Assembly: GCF_965276875.1 (NCBI RefSeq)
Contig: NZ_OZ255701.1
Coordinates: forward strand, 1,302,001 to 1,366,000
DNA: 64,000 bases
DNA from: Lichenicoccus sp965276875
Lineage (GTDB): Bacteria > Pseudomonadota > Alphaproteobacteria > Acetobacterales > Acetobacteraceae
Reading direction: 5' to 3'
A program made the position numbers and the translations under genes. Numbering within the stretch: the stretch's first letter is position 1; every line of letters begins with the position of its first letter. Shown here one piece after another: positions 1 to 10,242 of the stretch. The notes beneath the pieces were generated by a model. It saw only the letters and a list, made by a program, of their open reading frames with translations. It was not told the DNA's origin and ran no database searches.

Positions 1-87
1 CGGCGTCCGGTGCAGGAGGATTGCCGGGTAGGGCTAGGCCTGCGATGTTCCACACCAAGAATGAATAACAGGGGCCGGGCTAGTTAA
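1..87 (+). other. Possible 3' end of an upstream gene (pglW expected)
   Basis: Two of the three forward frames stay open from the window edge. Frame 1 ends at TAA 85-87, sharing one base with the pglX ATG (TAATG), as in a translationally coupled operon. Frame 3 ends at TAA 66-68. In type 2 BREX loci the serine/threonine kinase gene pglW is the missing partner of the genes that follow, so this may be its last codons. The fragment is too short to identify, and the choice of frame is unresolved. Confidence 0.3.
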
Positions 88-3000
88 TGGTGAACGCGGA
101 GCGACTGCTTGAAGGTCTGAAGAAGCTCAGGAAGAAGCTGGAGGCCGATCTTCGTCACCATCACGTGTCCTCCGCTGGCCGGGCCGCAATCGAGGCTGAG
201 TGGCAGGAGGCGCGGGACACGAAGCGTACCGCCGACACCTTCGAGACCTTCTTCGGCGCCGCGGTGGACCAGGCGACGGTGCACTGGATCCTCGCCCTCG
301 TGTTCCTCCGCTTCCTCGAGGACAACGGCCTGCTGGACCACCCGCTCGTCTCGGGCGCCGGGGAGCGACTTGAACTCGCCCAGCTGCGGCAGCGCGAGCA
401 TTTCCGCGCCCACCCGACGGACAGCGACGCCGAATACCTGCTGGCGATGTTCGGGGAGGCGGCGCGGCTGCCGGGCCTCAGCGGCCTCTACGATCCCGCC
501 CCCAATCCGCTGTTCCGGCTGCCCGTCTCGGGCGACGGGGCAAAGGAGCTGTTCGACTTCTTCCGCCAGCGTGTGGCTGGGACCGCGGCGCTAGTGCACG
601 ACTTCGCCGACCCGGACTGGAACACCCGCTTCCTCGGTGACCTCTACCAGTATCTGTCGGAGGAGGCGCGCAAGCGTTTCGCCTTGCTGCAGACGCCGGA
701 CTTTGTGGAGGCGTGGATCCTCTCCCGCACCCTCGACCCGGCGATCCGCGAGTTCGGGCATGAGCAGGTGCGGATGATCGACCCGGCCTGCGGCAGTGGC
801 CACTTCCTGCTGAGCGGGTTTGCCCGGCTGCTGGCGGAATGGACGCGCCATGCGCCGGAGATGCCGCAAGCGGCGCAGGTGCAAAAGGCGCTGGACGCAG
901 TGGGGGGCGTGGACCTGAACCCCTTTGCGGTGGAAATCGCGCGCTTTCGCCTGCTGGTCGCGGCACTGAAGGGAGCGGGCGTGCAACGTTTGGCCGCCGC
1001 GCCAGATTTCCGTTTCCAGCTCGCCACTGGCGACAGCCTGCTGCATGGACGGCACTTCGCCCGGCACGAGTTGGGCGGAGCGGAGGAGGGCTTCCGGCGC
1101 GTGCTGCGCCACCACTACGCGGCGGAAGACGCTGACGCCGTAAATGCCATCCTCGGTCGTCAGTACCACGCCGTGGTCGGCAATCCACCCTACATTACAC
1201 CCAAGGACGCGGCGATGCGGTACGCCTACCGCGAGATCTACGATAGCTGCCACATGAAATACGGGCTCGGCGCGCCCTTTACCGAGCGTTTCTTCGATCT
1301 GGCGGAGCAGGGCACGAGGGATCAGGCCGCGGGCTTTGTCGGGCTGATTGTTGCCAACAGCTTCATGAAGCGAGAGTTCGGAAGGAAGCTGATCCAAGAT
1401 GTGCTGCCGCGGCTCGATCTAACCCACATCGTCGACACTTCCGGCGCCTACATTCCTGGCCATGGCACGCCGACGGCGATCCTTTTCGGGCGCAACCGCA
1501 CACCCGTCGCACAGGTGGTACGGACAGTGCGCGGGGTGGGGGGTGAACCAACAGCACCGGAGATTCCGAAGCACGGGCTGGTCTGGTCGGCGATCGTAGG
1601 ACAGACCGATTTAGCAACGTCCGAAAGCGATTTCATTAGCACCGAAGATACTGAACGCGCGGCTCTCGCACGGCATCCCTGGAATATGGGTGGCGGCGGC
1701 GCTTCCGAGGTGCAGGCGGCTATCGAGGACGACCGCCCGCGCTTAGCGCAGATGGCGGCAGCTATCGGGGTATTCGGCATGACCAATGCAGACGAAGTCA
1801 TGCTAGCGGATACGGCGGCCTTTAGACGGACCAGGTGTGAACCAAGCGCAATACGGTCTCTGGTCGTCGGGGATCAGACACGAGATTGGCGTATAACCGA
1901 AGCCGACGCGGTAATCTTCCCCTACGACGAGTCTGGGCTTCTGCAACTCGATCAGATGCCGATGACAGCCCGCTGGCTTTGGCTAGCGCGAACAGTAATG
2001 GGAAATCGAGCGACCTTCAGCCAACGCACTTACTTCGACGAAGGGCGCCCCTGGTGGGAGTGGCATCAGACGGCGCTGGAGCGCCTAGGCGGGCTTACCA
2101 TCACCTTCCCGTTTGTGGCGACGCATAACCATTTCGTTCTTGATCGCGGGAAGATGGTGTTTGGCCGAACAGCACCGATCATTAAGCTTCCAGCCGGAGC
2201 GTCGGAAGATGAGCACCTGGGTGTGTTGGGACTCCTCAACTCGTCCACCGCCCGATTCTGGATGAAAAACGTCCTTATGGATCGAGGAAACGGTGGAATT
2301 GGTGGTGGCATAGCAAACGAGCCCTGGGAGCGCTTCTACGAGCACGACGGCGGCAAGATTGGTCGTTTTCCCCTCGCTGCTGATCGCCCCGTTGACCTAG
2401 CCCGTGCCCTCGACAATGAGGCGCGGCAACTCGGCCAAAGCCTGCTGGTGACACATCGCGCTATTGCAGTTCCGACCCAGGACTCCCTAACAGCTGCCCG
2501 TGCCGACGCAGTGACAGCCCGCGCTCGTATGATCGCACTGCAGGAGGAACTCGACTGGCGTTGCTATGGCCTTTATGGCCTGCGAACTTCGCCGCCGCAG
2601 CACACCAGCCCGCCACCGCTCCGCCTCGGCGAGCGCGCCTTCGAAATCCTCATGGCCCGCCGCATGGCAGCCGAGGAGCTTGAGACGGCTTGGTTCGACC
2701 GCCACTGCTCCACCCCTATAACAGACCTGCCCACCCATTGGCCTGACGACTACCGGGCCACGGTCGAGCGCCGCATCGCACTCATCGAGTCCGACCCGAC
2801 CATCGGCATGGTCGAGCGGCCCGAGTACAAGCGCCGCTGGTCCTCCGAATCATGGGAGACCATTGAGCGGAACGCGCTCCGGGCCTGGCTGCTCGACAGG
2901 CTGGAAGACGCGCGCTTCTGGGACGCTGCGGACACCCGTATCGTCACCAGCCGCAGCCTCGCAGACTCAGCACGCGCCGACACCGAATTCCAAGCCGTCG

Positions 3001-3818
3001 CAGAACTCTATGTCGGCCGCGGCGGCTTCGACCTCGAAGCCTTGATGGCAGAGTTGGTCGCGGCTGAATCCGTGCCCTTCCTTGCCGCCCTCCGCTACAG
3101 CGAGACGGGCCTGCGCAAGCGCGCGGATTGGGAAGCAGCCTGGGAGAAGCAGCGCGCTGAGGACGCCATCGACGAGGAGCTGGCGGGCCGCCGAGACAAG
3201 TTCCTCCGTGCCGCCTACTCCCGCCAGAATGCGCGCGGCGCGGGGGAAGCCGCCGAAGCCTATGCCTCCCGAATGGCTGTCGGCCTTGGTGCCGAGACCG
3301 TGCAGCAGGCCGCCGACACCGCCATTGCCGCAGAGACGAAGCGTCGTAAGGCGACGGAGGTCGGCGACATCCCCGTGCCGCCGAAATACAAGTCGGCCGA
3401 CTTCCAGTCGGCGAGCTTCTGGGGACTCCGCGGCGGCCTCGACGTGCCAAAGGAGCGCTTCGTCTCCTTCCCCCACTGCGCCCGCGATGCCGATCCCAGC
3501 CTGCCGATCCTCTGGGCCGGCCACGACCACCTCGCTCGCGCCCGGGCGCTCGCCTCCCTCTACGTGGAACGGCGGGACACGGATGGCTGGCCCTCCGCGC
3601 GGCTCCTGCCGATGCTGGCCGGCCTGCTGGAACTCGTCCCCTGGCTCCGCCAGTGGCACAACGAGATAGACGCGGAAACCGGACTACGCATGGGCGACTA
3701 CTTCGCCGGATTCATCGAGGAGGAAGCGCGCGAGCGCGGCCTGACGATTGACGACCTCCGCAACTGGACGCCGCCGGCGCCCGCCCGGCGCACACGTGCC
3801 CGGAGGACCACGGCATGA
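87..3818 (+). CDS. pglX: BREX type 2 adenine-specific DNA methyltransferase PglX
   Basis: This 1243-residue protein is the BREX DNA methyltransferase, which marks host DNA at an asymmetric motif so the defence system can tell self from phage. It shows the AdoMet-binding motif I DPACGSGHF (about residues 232-240), the following GGVDLNPFAVEIAR segment, and the catalytic amino-methyltransferase motif NPPY at 366-369. The long C-terminal half is typical of PglX and probably carries target recognition. The ATG at 87 is chosen because it overlaps an upstream stop (TAATG). The 3' end overlaps pglY by four bases (ATGA). Family membership is secure from the motifs and the neighbours. Assignment to type 2 rests on the downstream pglY, brxD and brxHI. 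Confidence 0.93.
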   Translation: MVNAERLLEGLKKLRKKLEADLRHHHVSSAGRAAIEAEWQEARDTKRTADTFETFFGAAVDQATVHWILALVFLRFLEDNGLLDHPLVSGAGERLELAQLRQREHFRAHPTDSDAEYLLAMFGEAARLPGLSGLYDPAPNPLFRLPVSGDGAKELFDFFRQRVAGTAALVHDFADPDWNTRFLGDLYQYLSEEARKRFALLQTPDFVEAWILSRTLDPAIREFGHEQVRMIDPACGSGHFLLSGFARLLAEWTRHAPEMPQAAQVQKALDAVGGVDLNPFAVEIARFRLLVAALKGAGVQRLAAAPDFRFQLATGDSLLHGRHFARHELGGAEEGFRRVLRHHYAAEDADAVNAILGRQYHAVVGNPPYITPKDAAMRYAYREIYDSCHMKYGLGAPFTERFFDLAEQGTRDQAAGFVGLIVANSFMKREFGRKLIQDVLPRLDLTHIVDTSGAYIPGHGTPTAILFGRNRTPVAQVVRTVRGVGGEPTAPEIPKHGLVWSAIVGQTDLATSESDFISTEDTERAALARHPWNMGGGGASEVQAAIEDDRPRLAQMAAAIGVFGMTNADEVMLADTAAFRRTRCEPSAIRSLVVGDQTRDWRITEADAVIFPYDESGLLQLDQMPMTARWLWLARTVMGNRATFSQRTYFDEGRPWWEWHQTALERLGGLTITFPFVATHNHFVLDRGKMVFGRTAPIIKLPAGASEDEHLGVLGLLNSSTARFWMKNVLMDRGNGGIGGGIANEPWERFYEHDGGKIGRFPLAADRPVDLARALDNEARQLGQSLLVTHRAIAVPTQDSLTAARADAVTARARMIALQEELDWRCYGLYGLRTSPPQHTSPPPLRLGERAFEILMARRMAAEELETAWFDRHCSTPITDLPTHWPDDYRATVERRIALIESDPTIGMVERPEYKRRWSSESWETIERNALRAWLLDRLEDARFWDAADTRIVTSRSLADSARADTEFQAVAELYVGRGGFDLEALMAELVAAESVPFLAALRYSETGLRKRADWEAAWEKQRAEDAIDEELAGRRDKFLRAAYSRQNARGAGEAAEAYASRMAVGLGAETVQQAADTAIAAETKRRKATEVGDIPVPPKYKSADFQSASFWGLRGGLDVPKERFVSFPHCARDADPSLPILWAGHDHLARARALASLYVERRDTDGWPSARLLPMLAGLLELVPWLRQWHNEIDAETGLRMGDYFAGFIEEEARERGLTIDDLRNWTPPAPARRTRARRTTA

Positions 3819-6800
3819 GCGACATGACTTCTCCCTCTAGCCGCCCGCTGCTCCGCGACCTCATCAACATCCCGGAACGGGTGCAGACCAACGATTTCGT
3901 CCTGAAGCTGTCGGACGGTGTCACCGAGGCCGGCGCGGCCGAGACCATCAAGAGCTACGTGGTCACCAAGGAACTCGCCAATGCCTTCGACAAGGCGCTC
4001 GGCTTCATCCAGGGCTCGGTCGAGGGCGGTAAGAGCGCGGCCTGTTATCTCCACGGCTCCTTCGGCGCCGGCAAGTCGCACTTCATGGCGGTGCTGAACC
4101 TGCTGCTGGCCGGCCACGCCAAGGCGCGCGGCGTGCCGGAACTCGCGGGCTTGGTGACGAAGCATGACCGCTGGCTTGGCGGGAAACGTTTCCTGATGGT
4201 GCCCTACCACATGATCGGGGCGAAGGACGTCACCAGCGCCATCCTGGGCGGCTATGCAGCGCATGTCCGCAAGGTCGAGCCGGCCGCGCCCACGCCCGGC
4301 TTCTACCTCGGCGAGAAGCTGTTCGAGGACGCCAGCGGCCTTCGCGCCAAGATGGGCGACGACGCCTTCTTTCAGCACCTGAACGAGGGCGCCGCCGCGA
4401 GCGACGATGGCTGGGGCGACTACGGCAACCAGTGGGATGCCGGGTCCTTCGAGGCCGCGACGCTGGAGCCGCCTGAGGGCGAGGAGCGGCAGCGCCTGGT
4501 TGGCCGGCTGATCGAGGCGTACTTCAGCAACTATGCCGGCGTGGCGGCGACGCGCGGCGAGGCCTTCGTGGACCTCGACGCCGGCCTCGCCATCATGAGC
4601 CAGCATGCCAAGCGGCTCGGCTACGACGCTGTCGTGCTGTTCCTTGACGAGCTGATCCTGTGGCTGGCCAGCCGCGCCGGCGACGTGGACTTCGTCAACG
4701 ATGAGGGATCGAAGCTGTCGAAGCTGGTGGAGGCGCAGGACGCCAACCGGCCGATCCCGATCGTGTCCTTCGTGGCCCGACAGCGCGACCTGCGCAACCT
4801 CATCGGCCAGCAGCACGCCGGCGCGCTTCAGGTGCGCTTCTTCGACACGCTGAAATACTGGGAGGCGCGGTTCGACAAGGTCGTGCTTGAGGACCGGAAC
4901 CTGCCGGTGATTGCCGAAAAGCGCCTCCTCGCGCCGAAGTCGGAGACGGCGAAGCAGGAGATCGATGCCGAGTTCGACCGGGTGATGCGCGCTCGGCAAA
5001 CGGTGCTGGACACGCTGCTCGGCTCGGACGGTGAGCGGGCGCTGTTCCGCATGACCTACCCGTTCAGCCCGGCCCTGGTGCAGGCGTTGATCGCCGCGTC
5101 GTCGGTCCTGCAGCGGGAGCGCACGGCACTGAAGCTGATGCTGACCTTGCTGGTGAAACGGCGGGACGAGCTGCGCCTGGGCGCTCTGATTCCGGTGGGC
5201 GATCTTTGGGATGAGATCTCGACCGGCGACCAGCCCTTCTCGGATGGGATGTTGATCGAGTTCGAAAACGCCAAGAAGCTCTGGACCCTGAAGTTGCTCC
5301 CGCTCCTGGAGCAAGAGCACAACGTGGCGTGGCAGGATTTGCAGGACGGGCGCGCGGACCCGCAGGTCGCCCGGCGTTTTGCGAATGACGCACGCCTGCT
5401 GAAGACCCTGTTGCTGGCGGCTCTGGTGCCGGAGGTGCCGGCGCTGCGGGCACTCACTGCGCCCCGGCTGGCCGCCCTGAACCATGGGACGGTGGTGTCG
5501 CCGGTGCCAGGAGGGGAAGGGGGTATTGTCCTTCAGAAGGTCCGGAAATGGGCCTCGCGGATCGGCGAGATCCGCATCACCGATGACCAGACGCCGATCG
5601 TGTCGCTGCAGATCAGCGGCGTCGACGTGGAGCCGATCCTCGCCAACGCGGCCCAGGCCGACAATGACGGCCAGCGGCGAAGCAAGCTCCAGCGGATCCT
5701 GTTTGACGCGCTCGGCATCCGGGAGGATGGCACCCTCATCGGCGCCCAGCCCTTCGTGAGTTACGAGCACGCTTGGCGCGGCACGAAACGGGAGGTCGAC
5801 CTCTACTTCGAGGCGGTGGCCGAGATGAGCGCCGACCGCTTGAAGGGCCGCGGCGCGCCGGTGCTGGTGCTCGGCCTGCCCTTCGATCCGAAAGGGCGGC
5901 CACCTTCGACACACTTGGCCCATGCCAAGAACTTCAACGACGACGGCGCCTCGGGCGGCGTGGTGTGGCAACCTGCGTATCTGAGCGACCGCGCGATGAA
6001 GGATCTCGGTACGTTGGTCCGCATCGACTTCCTGCTTGCAGGAGGCGGCGAGCGGCTGAACGAAGCAGCGCGAATGCTCTCCGCCTCCGACCGCGAACAG
6101 GCGCGGGCCGTGCTGCGCAGCCAGCAGAGCGCGCTGCACCAGCGTATCCGGGCCTGTATCGAAACCGCCTACGGCATCCGTAACGACAACGATGGCTGCA
6201 TCGGGACGCCGGTACCGCCCGAAGACCGGCTGGTGTCGCTCCAGGGCACCTTCGTGCCGCAGATGCCGGTCGGCGCCGACATGAAGGGCGCGGTGACACA
6301 GCTCCTGGATCGCTGGTTCGAGCATCGCAACCCGGCCCATCCGGTGTTCGATACCGAGGTGCGGGACGCGGTGCTCCGCCGCGTGCTGGAGCGCGTCCAG
6401 GCGGCGGCGCAGGCGCCGGACCAGCGGCAGTTCATTGAAGAACCGGCGGACCGCAAGCATCTCGGCGGGATCGCAGTCCCGCTGAAGCTTGCGGTGATGA
6501 GCCAGACGCATCTGCAACTGACCAACGACTGGGCGAACCATTTCGCCACGATGCATGTGCGGTTCGGGGACGGGCCGCTGACGGTGACGAAGCTCCGCGG
6601 CTGGATCGACGAGCCGAAGCCGATGGGCCTGCCGACGCGCGTGCAGAACCTCGTCATCCTCGCTTTCGCTGCGCAGGCTGACCGCGCGCCGGTCCGCAAC
6701 GGCGCGCCCGTGACGATCACGCTCGACCGCATCGACGACACTGTTGAACTGCGGGAGGAAGCTCTTCCGGACGAGACGAGCTGGGCCAAGGCGCGCGAGC

Positions 6801-7528
6801 GCGCCGCGGCTTTGTTCGGCCTGAAATCAGGTGAGGTCCGGAAGGGCGCAACATTGTCGGCCCTGGCAGCCGAGCTTCTGGACAAGGGCGCCGCCAAGCG
6901 GACGCTCCTTGCCGATCTGCTGAAGGACCTCTGGCAACGGGCAGAGCGATTCGGCGTCGCGGCTACGGCTCCGCGCTTCACCACGATGCGCTCCGCCCAA
7001 AATCTTCTCGGCGACCTCGCCGGGGCGGCCACGCCGCTCGCTCGCGTCGAGGCGCTGGCCGATGCGGAACTCGAGACCAGCGAGGCGGCCGTCGGACGTC
7101 TCCTGGCGGCGCTTTCCGAGATTCGGGAGGCAGTGGCGTCGGCCGATTGGAACATCATTGAGGCCGGTATTGGCCTGGGCGATCATCGCAAGGGTGCCGC
7201 CGGGGGCCTGCGGGCGAGGCTCGTCGAAATGCTCGACGCGGACGAGCATGCGGTTCAACTCAAGCTGATCCTGCGCGACGTCCAGACCCGGGCCTCGCGG
7301 CTGCTGGCCGAGGCGCCACCTTCGCCGCCTCCCCCAATCCCACCGGCCCCCGCGCCCGCGCCGCCGGCCGGTGAGGAGGTGGTGGACGAACGCCAACAAA
7401 TCGTGCTGGACGCTTCCGCCGCGACGGCGGCGATTGACGAGCTAAGAGGTCGCCTGGTCGCCTCTCCCGGCGCCCGGCTTACAATCTCGTGGCGGCTGAC
7501 CCGGCCGAAGCCCGGTGGCGCTGCTTGA
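3815..7528 (+). CDS. pglY: BREX type 2 ATPase PglY (BrxC-like, DUF6079)
   Basis: This 1237-residue P-loop ATPase is the type 2 counterpart of BrxC and is an essential BREX component of uncertain mechanism. The Walker A loop GSFGAGKS lies at residues 81-88 and a Walker B LFLDE ends at D278-E279. Most of the remainder is the helical DUF6079-type body. A proline-rich stretch precedes the C-terminus (around bases 7315-7375), and the tail contains a further small domain. Translation is coupled to pglX by an ATGA overlap. The frame continues 40 bases into the GTG proposed for pglZ. Length and motifs fit the family, so the call is firm; the biochemical role is not. Confidence 0.9.
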   Translation: MSDMTSPSSRPLLRDLINIPERVQTNDFVLKLSDGVTEAGAAETIKSYVVTKELANAFDKALGFIQGSVEGGKSAACYLHGSFGAGKSHFMAVLNLLLAGHAKARGVPELAGLVTKHDRWLGGKRFLMVPYHMIGAKDVTSAILGGYAAHVRKVEPAAPTPGFYLGEKLFEDASGLRAKMGDDAFFQHLNEGAAASDDGWGDYGNQWDAGSFEAATLEPPEGEERQRLVGRLIEAYFSNYAGVAATRGEAFVDLDAGLAIMSQHAKRLGYDAVVLFLDELILWLASRAGDVDFVNDEGSKLSKLVEAQDANRPIPIVSFVARQRDLRNLIGQQHAGALQVRFFDTLKYWEARFDKVVLEDRNLPVIAEKRLLAPKSETAKQEIDAEFDRVMRARQTVLDTLLGSDGERALFRMTYPFSPALVQALIAASSVLQRERTALKLMLTLLVKRRDELRLGALIPVGDLWDEISTGDQPFSDGMLIEFENAKKLWTLKLLPLLEQEHNVAWQDLQDGRADPQVARRFANDARLLKTLLLAALVPEVPALRALTAPRLAALNHGTVVSPVPGGEGGIVLQKVRKWASRIGEIRITDDQTPIVSLQISGVDVEPILANAAQADNDGQRRSKLQRILFDALGIREDGTLIGAQPFVSYEHAWRGTKREVDLYFEAVAEMSADRLKGRGAPVLVLGLPFDPKGRPPSTHLAHAKNFNDDGASGGVVWQPAYLSDRAMKDLGTLVRIDFLLAGGGERLNEAARMLSASDREQARAVLRSQQSALHQRIRACIETAYGIRNDNDGCIGTPVPPEDRLVSLQGTFVPQMPVGADMKGAVTQLLDRWFEHRNPAHPVFDTEVRDAVLRRVLERVQAAAQAPDQRQFIEEPADRKHLGGIAVPLKLAVMSQTHLQLTNDWANHFATMHVRFGDGPLTVTKLRGWIDEPKPMGLPTRVQNLVILAFAAQADRAPVRNGAPVTITLDRIDDTVELREEALPDETSWAKARERAAALFGLKSGEVRKGATLSALAAELLDKGAAKRTLLADLLKDLWQRAERFGVAATAPRFTTMRSAQNLLGDLAGAATPLARVEALADAELETSEAAVGRLLAALSEIREAVASADWNIIEAGIGLGDHRKGAAGGLRARLVEMLDADEHAVQLKLILRDVQTRASRLLAEAPPSPPPPIPPAPAPAPPAGEEVVDERQQIVLDASAATAAIDELRGRLVASPGARLTISWRLTRPKPGGAA

Positions 7529-10242
7529 GCCCTCTGCTGGCGCCGGACCGGGCCGAGATCGAACGGGCGTTGGAGGAACTCCTGCGGCGAGACGCCGGCG
7601 CGCGCGTTCTCGCCATGCGTTCTCCGGTCAAGCGCACCTGGCCCGAGATCATTGAGCGGCGAGGACAGCACTTCCGCGTTGCGTGGTGCCCTTCGGAGCT
7701 CGAAATACGGGAGCGCCTCAGCGAGGCGGAAGCCAACGCCGACGGGATGATCCTGCTGACTCCGCTCGACGCCGCTGCCCTCGCCAGCGACATCATCGCG
7801 CGCTTCCCACGCGCCAGACTCGAACAAACCGATCGGTGGTCAGCGCTGCGGAGCCTCTTTAAAGCTCACATGGTCGACCCGCGGCTGGCCGCCCACCGAT
7901 GGCTCGCCGATCTGCTTCTGGCTCAAGTGCCTGGAGACGGGTATCGCCCGGCATCTGGGGGCGCCCTTGACCTCGACACCGCATGGAGAGCCGCGCTCGA
8001 AGAGGTGCTGGGCCTGTCGGAAGGCCGCGGCGACGCGGTGGCCCTGCTGACTTGGACGCTTGACCCTGTCGGCCTGGATCGGCTTGCGCAACTTCCGCCG
8101 GATGTGCGCCAGGCCCTGACCAGCCGACTTGGCATGGAGGCAGGACCGGCTGCAGCTCTGGTATTGGGCGCGGCGTCGGTGGGCCGCGGCGGCGACGCTC
8201 TAGCCATCGCACTGGCCTGCGGCGTTGTGTTTGGCGAAGCGGCAATGTCGCGTTTTGAGCTCCGGGATGCTGCCGTGCGGCTCGAGCCGCTCGTCGGCGG
8301 CGTCCCGATCGATCCTGCCGTCGGGCGGAACCTCGCCGAGGCGGGACGTCGGGTGCTTGGTCGCCTTGCTCGCGATGATTCTGCGGCGTGTCGGGCCGTG
8401 GAGACGCGGACAGCAGCAATACTGACTGAGATCCGGGCAGAGCGGGCCGCGGGGCTCAGCCCAGCCTTGCAGCTTGGGTTTGATGCCAGGATGCGCGAAG
8501 CAGCCGACGCGCTGTGCCGCGCGACAGAGACAGGTCACGCCGACGACGCGGGCGCCGCCTGGGCCGGGGTTCGCAACGCCGCCGGTCACGACCGCGCCGG
8601 AGACAACGCCGCACGGATCGGGCGTCTGACCATGGCCGCTAGACTTATGAGCTGGCTTACGAAGGCGCGGCTGCAGCCGTTCCGTAGCTTCGGCGAAGCT
8701 GCCGCAGGCTACGCTTCAGACGGCGGCTTCGTGGACCGCGCCCGGCAGGCCCTCCGCGGCGGAGACCACCTTTCTGAGGTGGCGAACGCCTACGCGCGTG
8801 TTGCCAAGGCGGCTGCCACACAACGCGACACGGAGAACCAGAGCTTCGCGACGCTGCTAAGAGGATGGAACCAGGGCGGCGGGTCCGGCGACGTGCCGCT
8901 CCCAGTCGAGCGTGTCCTGGATGCCGTGGTCGCTCCGCTGGCGCACGACAAGCCGGTCCTGCTCATCGTCTTCGACGGCCTCAGCTTCGCTGTCTGGCGC
9001 CAGCTCGCCGAGACTGTTGGCCGGCTTGGCTGGGTGGAGCTCGCCCCGGCAGATGGGCGCGGTGCGTTCATCGCGGCGGCGGCGCTGCCCTCCGTCACCG
9101 AGATTTCCCGGGCGAGCCTACTTTGCGGGAGGTTGACGCGCGGTGACCAGGCGGCGGAGCGAGCTGGCTTCGCCGGGCTTGCAAGCCTCGTTACGGTGTC
9201 ACGGTCGGGGAAGCCACCGCGCCTGTTCCACAAGGCCGACCTCGGCGTCGGTCCGGGACTCGGCATCGACGTCCAGGCAGCCGTGGCCGACCTCCAGCAG
9301 AAGGTCGTCGGGATTGTCCACAACGCGGTCGACGCCCAGTTGTCGGGGAGCGACCAGCTCGAGATCACCTGGTCCGCCGATGATTTCCGCCAGGTTTCCG
9401 CCCTGCTGCACACCGCCCGGCAGGCCGGCCGGATCATCGTCATCACCAGCGACCATGGTCACGTGGTCGATGAAGGCACCGTCCAGAGGCCAGGCGGGGC
9501 GGGCGATCGCTGGCGCAGCGCCGGCGCGCCAGCGTCGGACGGCGAGATCTCGCTTGCGGGCGGCCGAGTTCTAGCCCCCGGCGGCGCGACGTCTATCGTC
9601 GTGGCCTGGAGCGAACGCCTCCGCTTTGCCGCGCGGCGGGGCGGCTATCATGGGGGTGCAGCCCCACAAGAGGTTCTCGTGCCTATCGCCGTACTTTCAT
9701 CCTCCGCTCCGCCCTCTGGCTGGACCGAGGCGTCGCCAGCAGAGCCGGCGTGGTGGCGCGGAACCGACGCAGAGGCCAAGCCTCCAGGCACGCCTGAGGA
9801 AGCCGCACCATCGGTTCGGCGCCGGAAGGCAGAGCCACGTCAGGTCGATCTGTTCATTGGCGGGCCAGGCCGCGGTCGCGATGCACCCGCCCCCGGGGTA
9901 CCGTCGCGGAGCCCGGCGCCGATAGCGGGTGCGCCGTCTTGGATCGAAGCGCTGCTGCGCTCCGAAAGCTATTCCGCCCAGCGGATCTTGGCTGGGCGCG
10001 GGGCGCCACCAGACGATCAGATCCGCGCGCTTGTGGCAGCGCTTGCAGCACGCGGCGGCAGGATCACACGCGCAGGCCTGGCTGAGGCTCTGGGAACCCC
10101 GCTGGTCCGCATCGCGGGCTTTGTCAGTGCGGCGCGGCGCGTACTCAATCTCGACCAGGCGCAGATCCTCGTCGTCGACGGCGACGACGTGATCCTCGAC
10201 GAGCTGCTGCTCCGCTTGCAATTTGAACTCGGCAGTCGCTGA
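7489..10242 (+). CDS. pglZ: BREX phosphatase-domain protein PglZ
   Basis: PglZ is the signature protein of all BREX systems and has an alkaline-phosphatase-superfamily fold. Visible metal-site motifs are VFDG with D496 and SDHGH with D655, H656 and H658. A low-complexity linker rich in Pro, Ala and Gly (about residues 750-820) separates the phosphatase domain from a short C-terminal region. With the GTG at 7489 the protein is 917 residues and overlaps pglY by 40 bases. An in-frame TTG at 7525 would give the compact TTGA overlap seen elsewhere in this operon and remove only 12 residues. The stop overlaps the brxD ATG (TGATG). The identity is confident; the start is not. Confidence 0.92.
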   Translation: MAADPAEARWRCLSPLLAPDRAEIERALEELLRRDAGARVLAMRSPVKRTWPEIIERRGQHFRVAWCPSELEIRERLSEAEANADGMILLTPLDAAALASDIIARFPRARLEQTDRWSALRSLFKAHMVDPRLAAHRWLADLLLAQVPGDGYRPASGGALDLDTAWRAALEEVLGLSEGRGDAVALLTWTLDPVGLDRLAQLPPDVRQALTSRLGMEAGPAAALVLGAASVGRGGDALAIALACGVVFGEAAMSRFELRDAAVRLEPLVGGVPIDPAVGRNLAEAGRRVLGRLARDDSAACRAVETRTAAILTEIRAERAAGLSPALQLGFDARMREAADALCRATETGHADDAGAAWAGVRNAAGHDRAGDNAARIGRLTMAARLMSWLTKARLQPFRSFGEAAAGYASDGGFVDRARQALRGGDHLSEVANAYARVAKAAATQRDTENQSFATLLRGWNQGGGSGDVPLPVERVLDAVVAPLAHDKPVLLIVFDGLSFAVWRQLAETVGRLGWVELAPADGRGAFIAAAALPSVTEISRASLLCGRLTRGDQAAERAGFAGLASLVTVSRSGKPPRLFHKADLGVGPGLGIDVQAAVADLQQKVVGIVHNAVDAQLSGSDQLEITWSADDFRQVSALLHTARQAGRIIVITSDHGHVVDEGTVQRPGGAGDRWRSAGAPASDGEISLAGGRVLAPGGATSIVVAWSERLRFAARRGGYHGGAAPQEVLVPIAVLSSSAPPSGWTEASPAEPAWWRGTDAEAKPPGTPEEAAPSVRRRKAEPRQVDLFIGGPGRGRDAPAPGVPSRSPAPIAGAPSWIEALLRSESYSAQRILAGRGAPPDDQIRALVAALAARGGRITRAGLAEALGTPLVRIAGFVSAARRVLNLDQAQILVVDGDDVILDELLLRLQFELGSR

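Noticed and set aside
3698..6556. A 952-codon open frame opposite pglY
   Set aside because: Long antisense frames are normal in G+C-rich genes. The protein looks like a shadow (charged, repetitive, no domain) and overlaps a clear ATPase.
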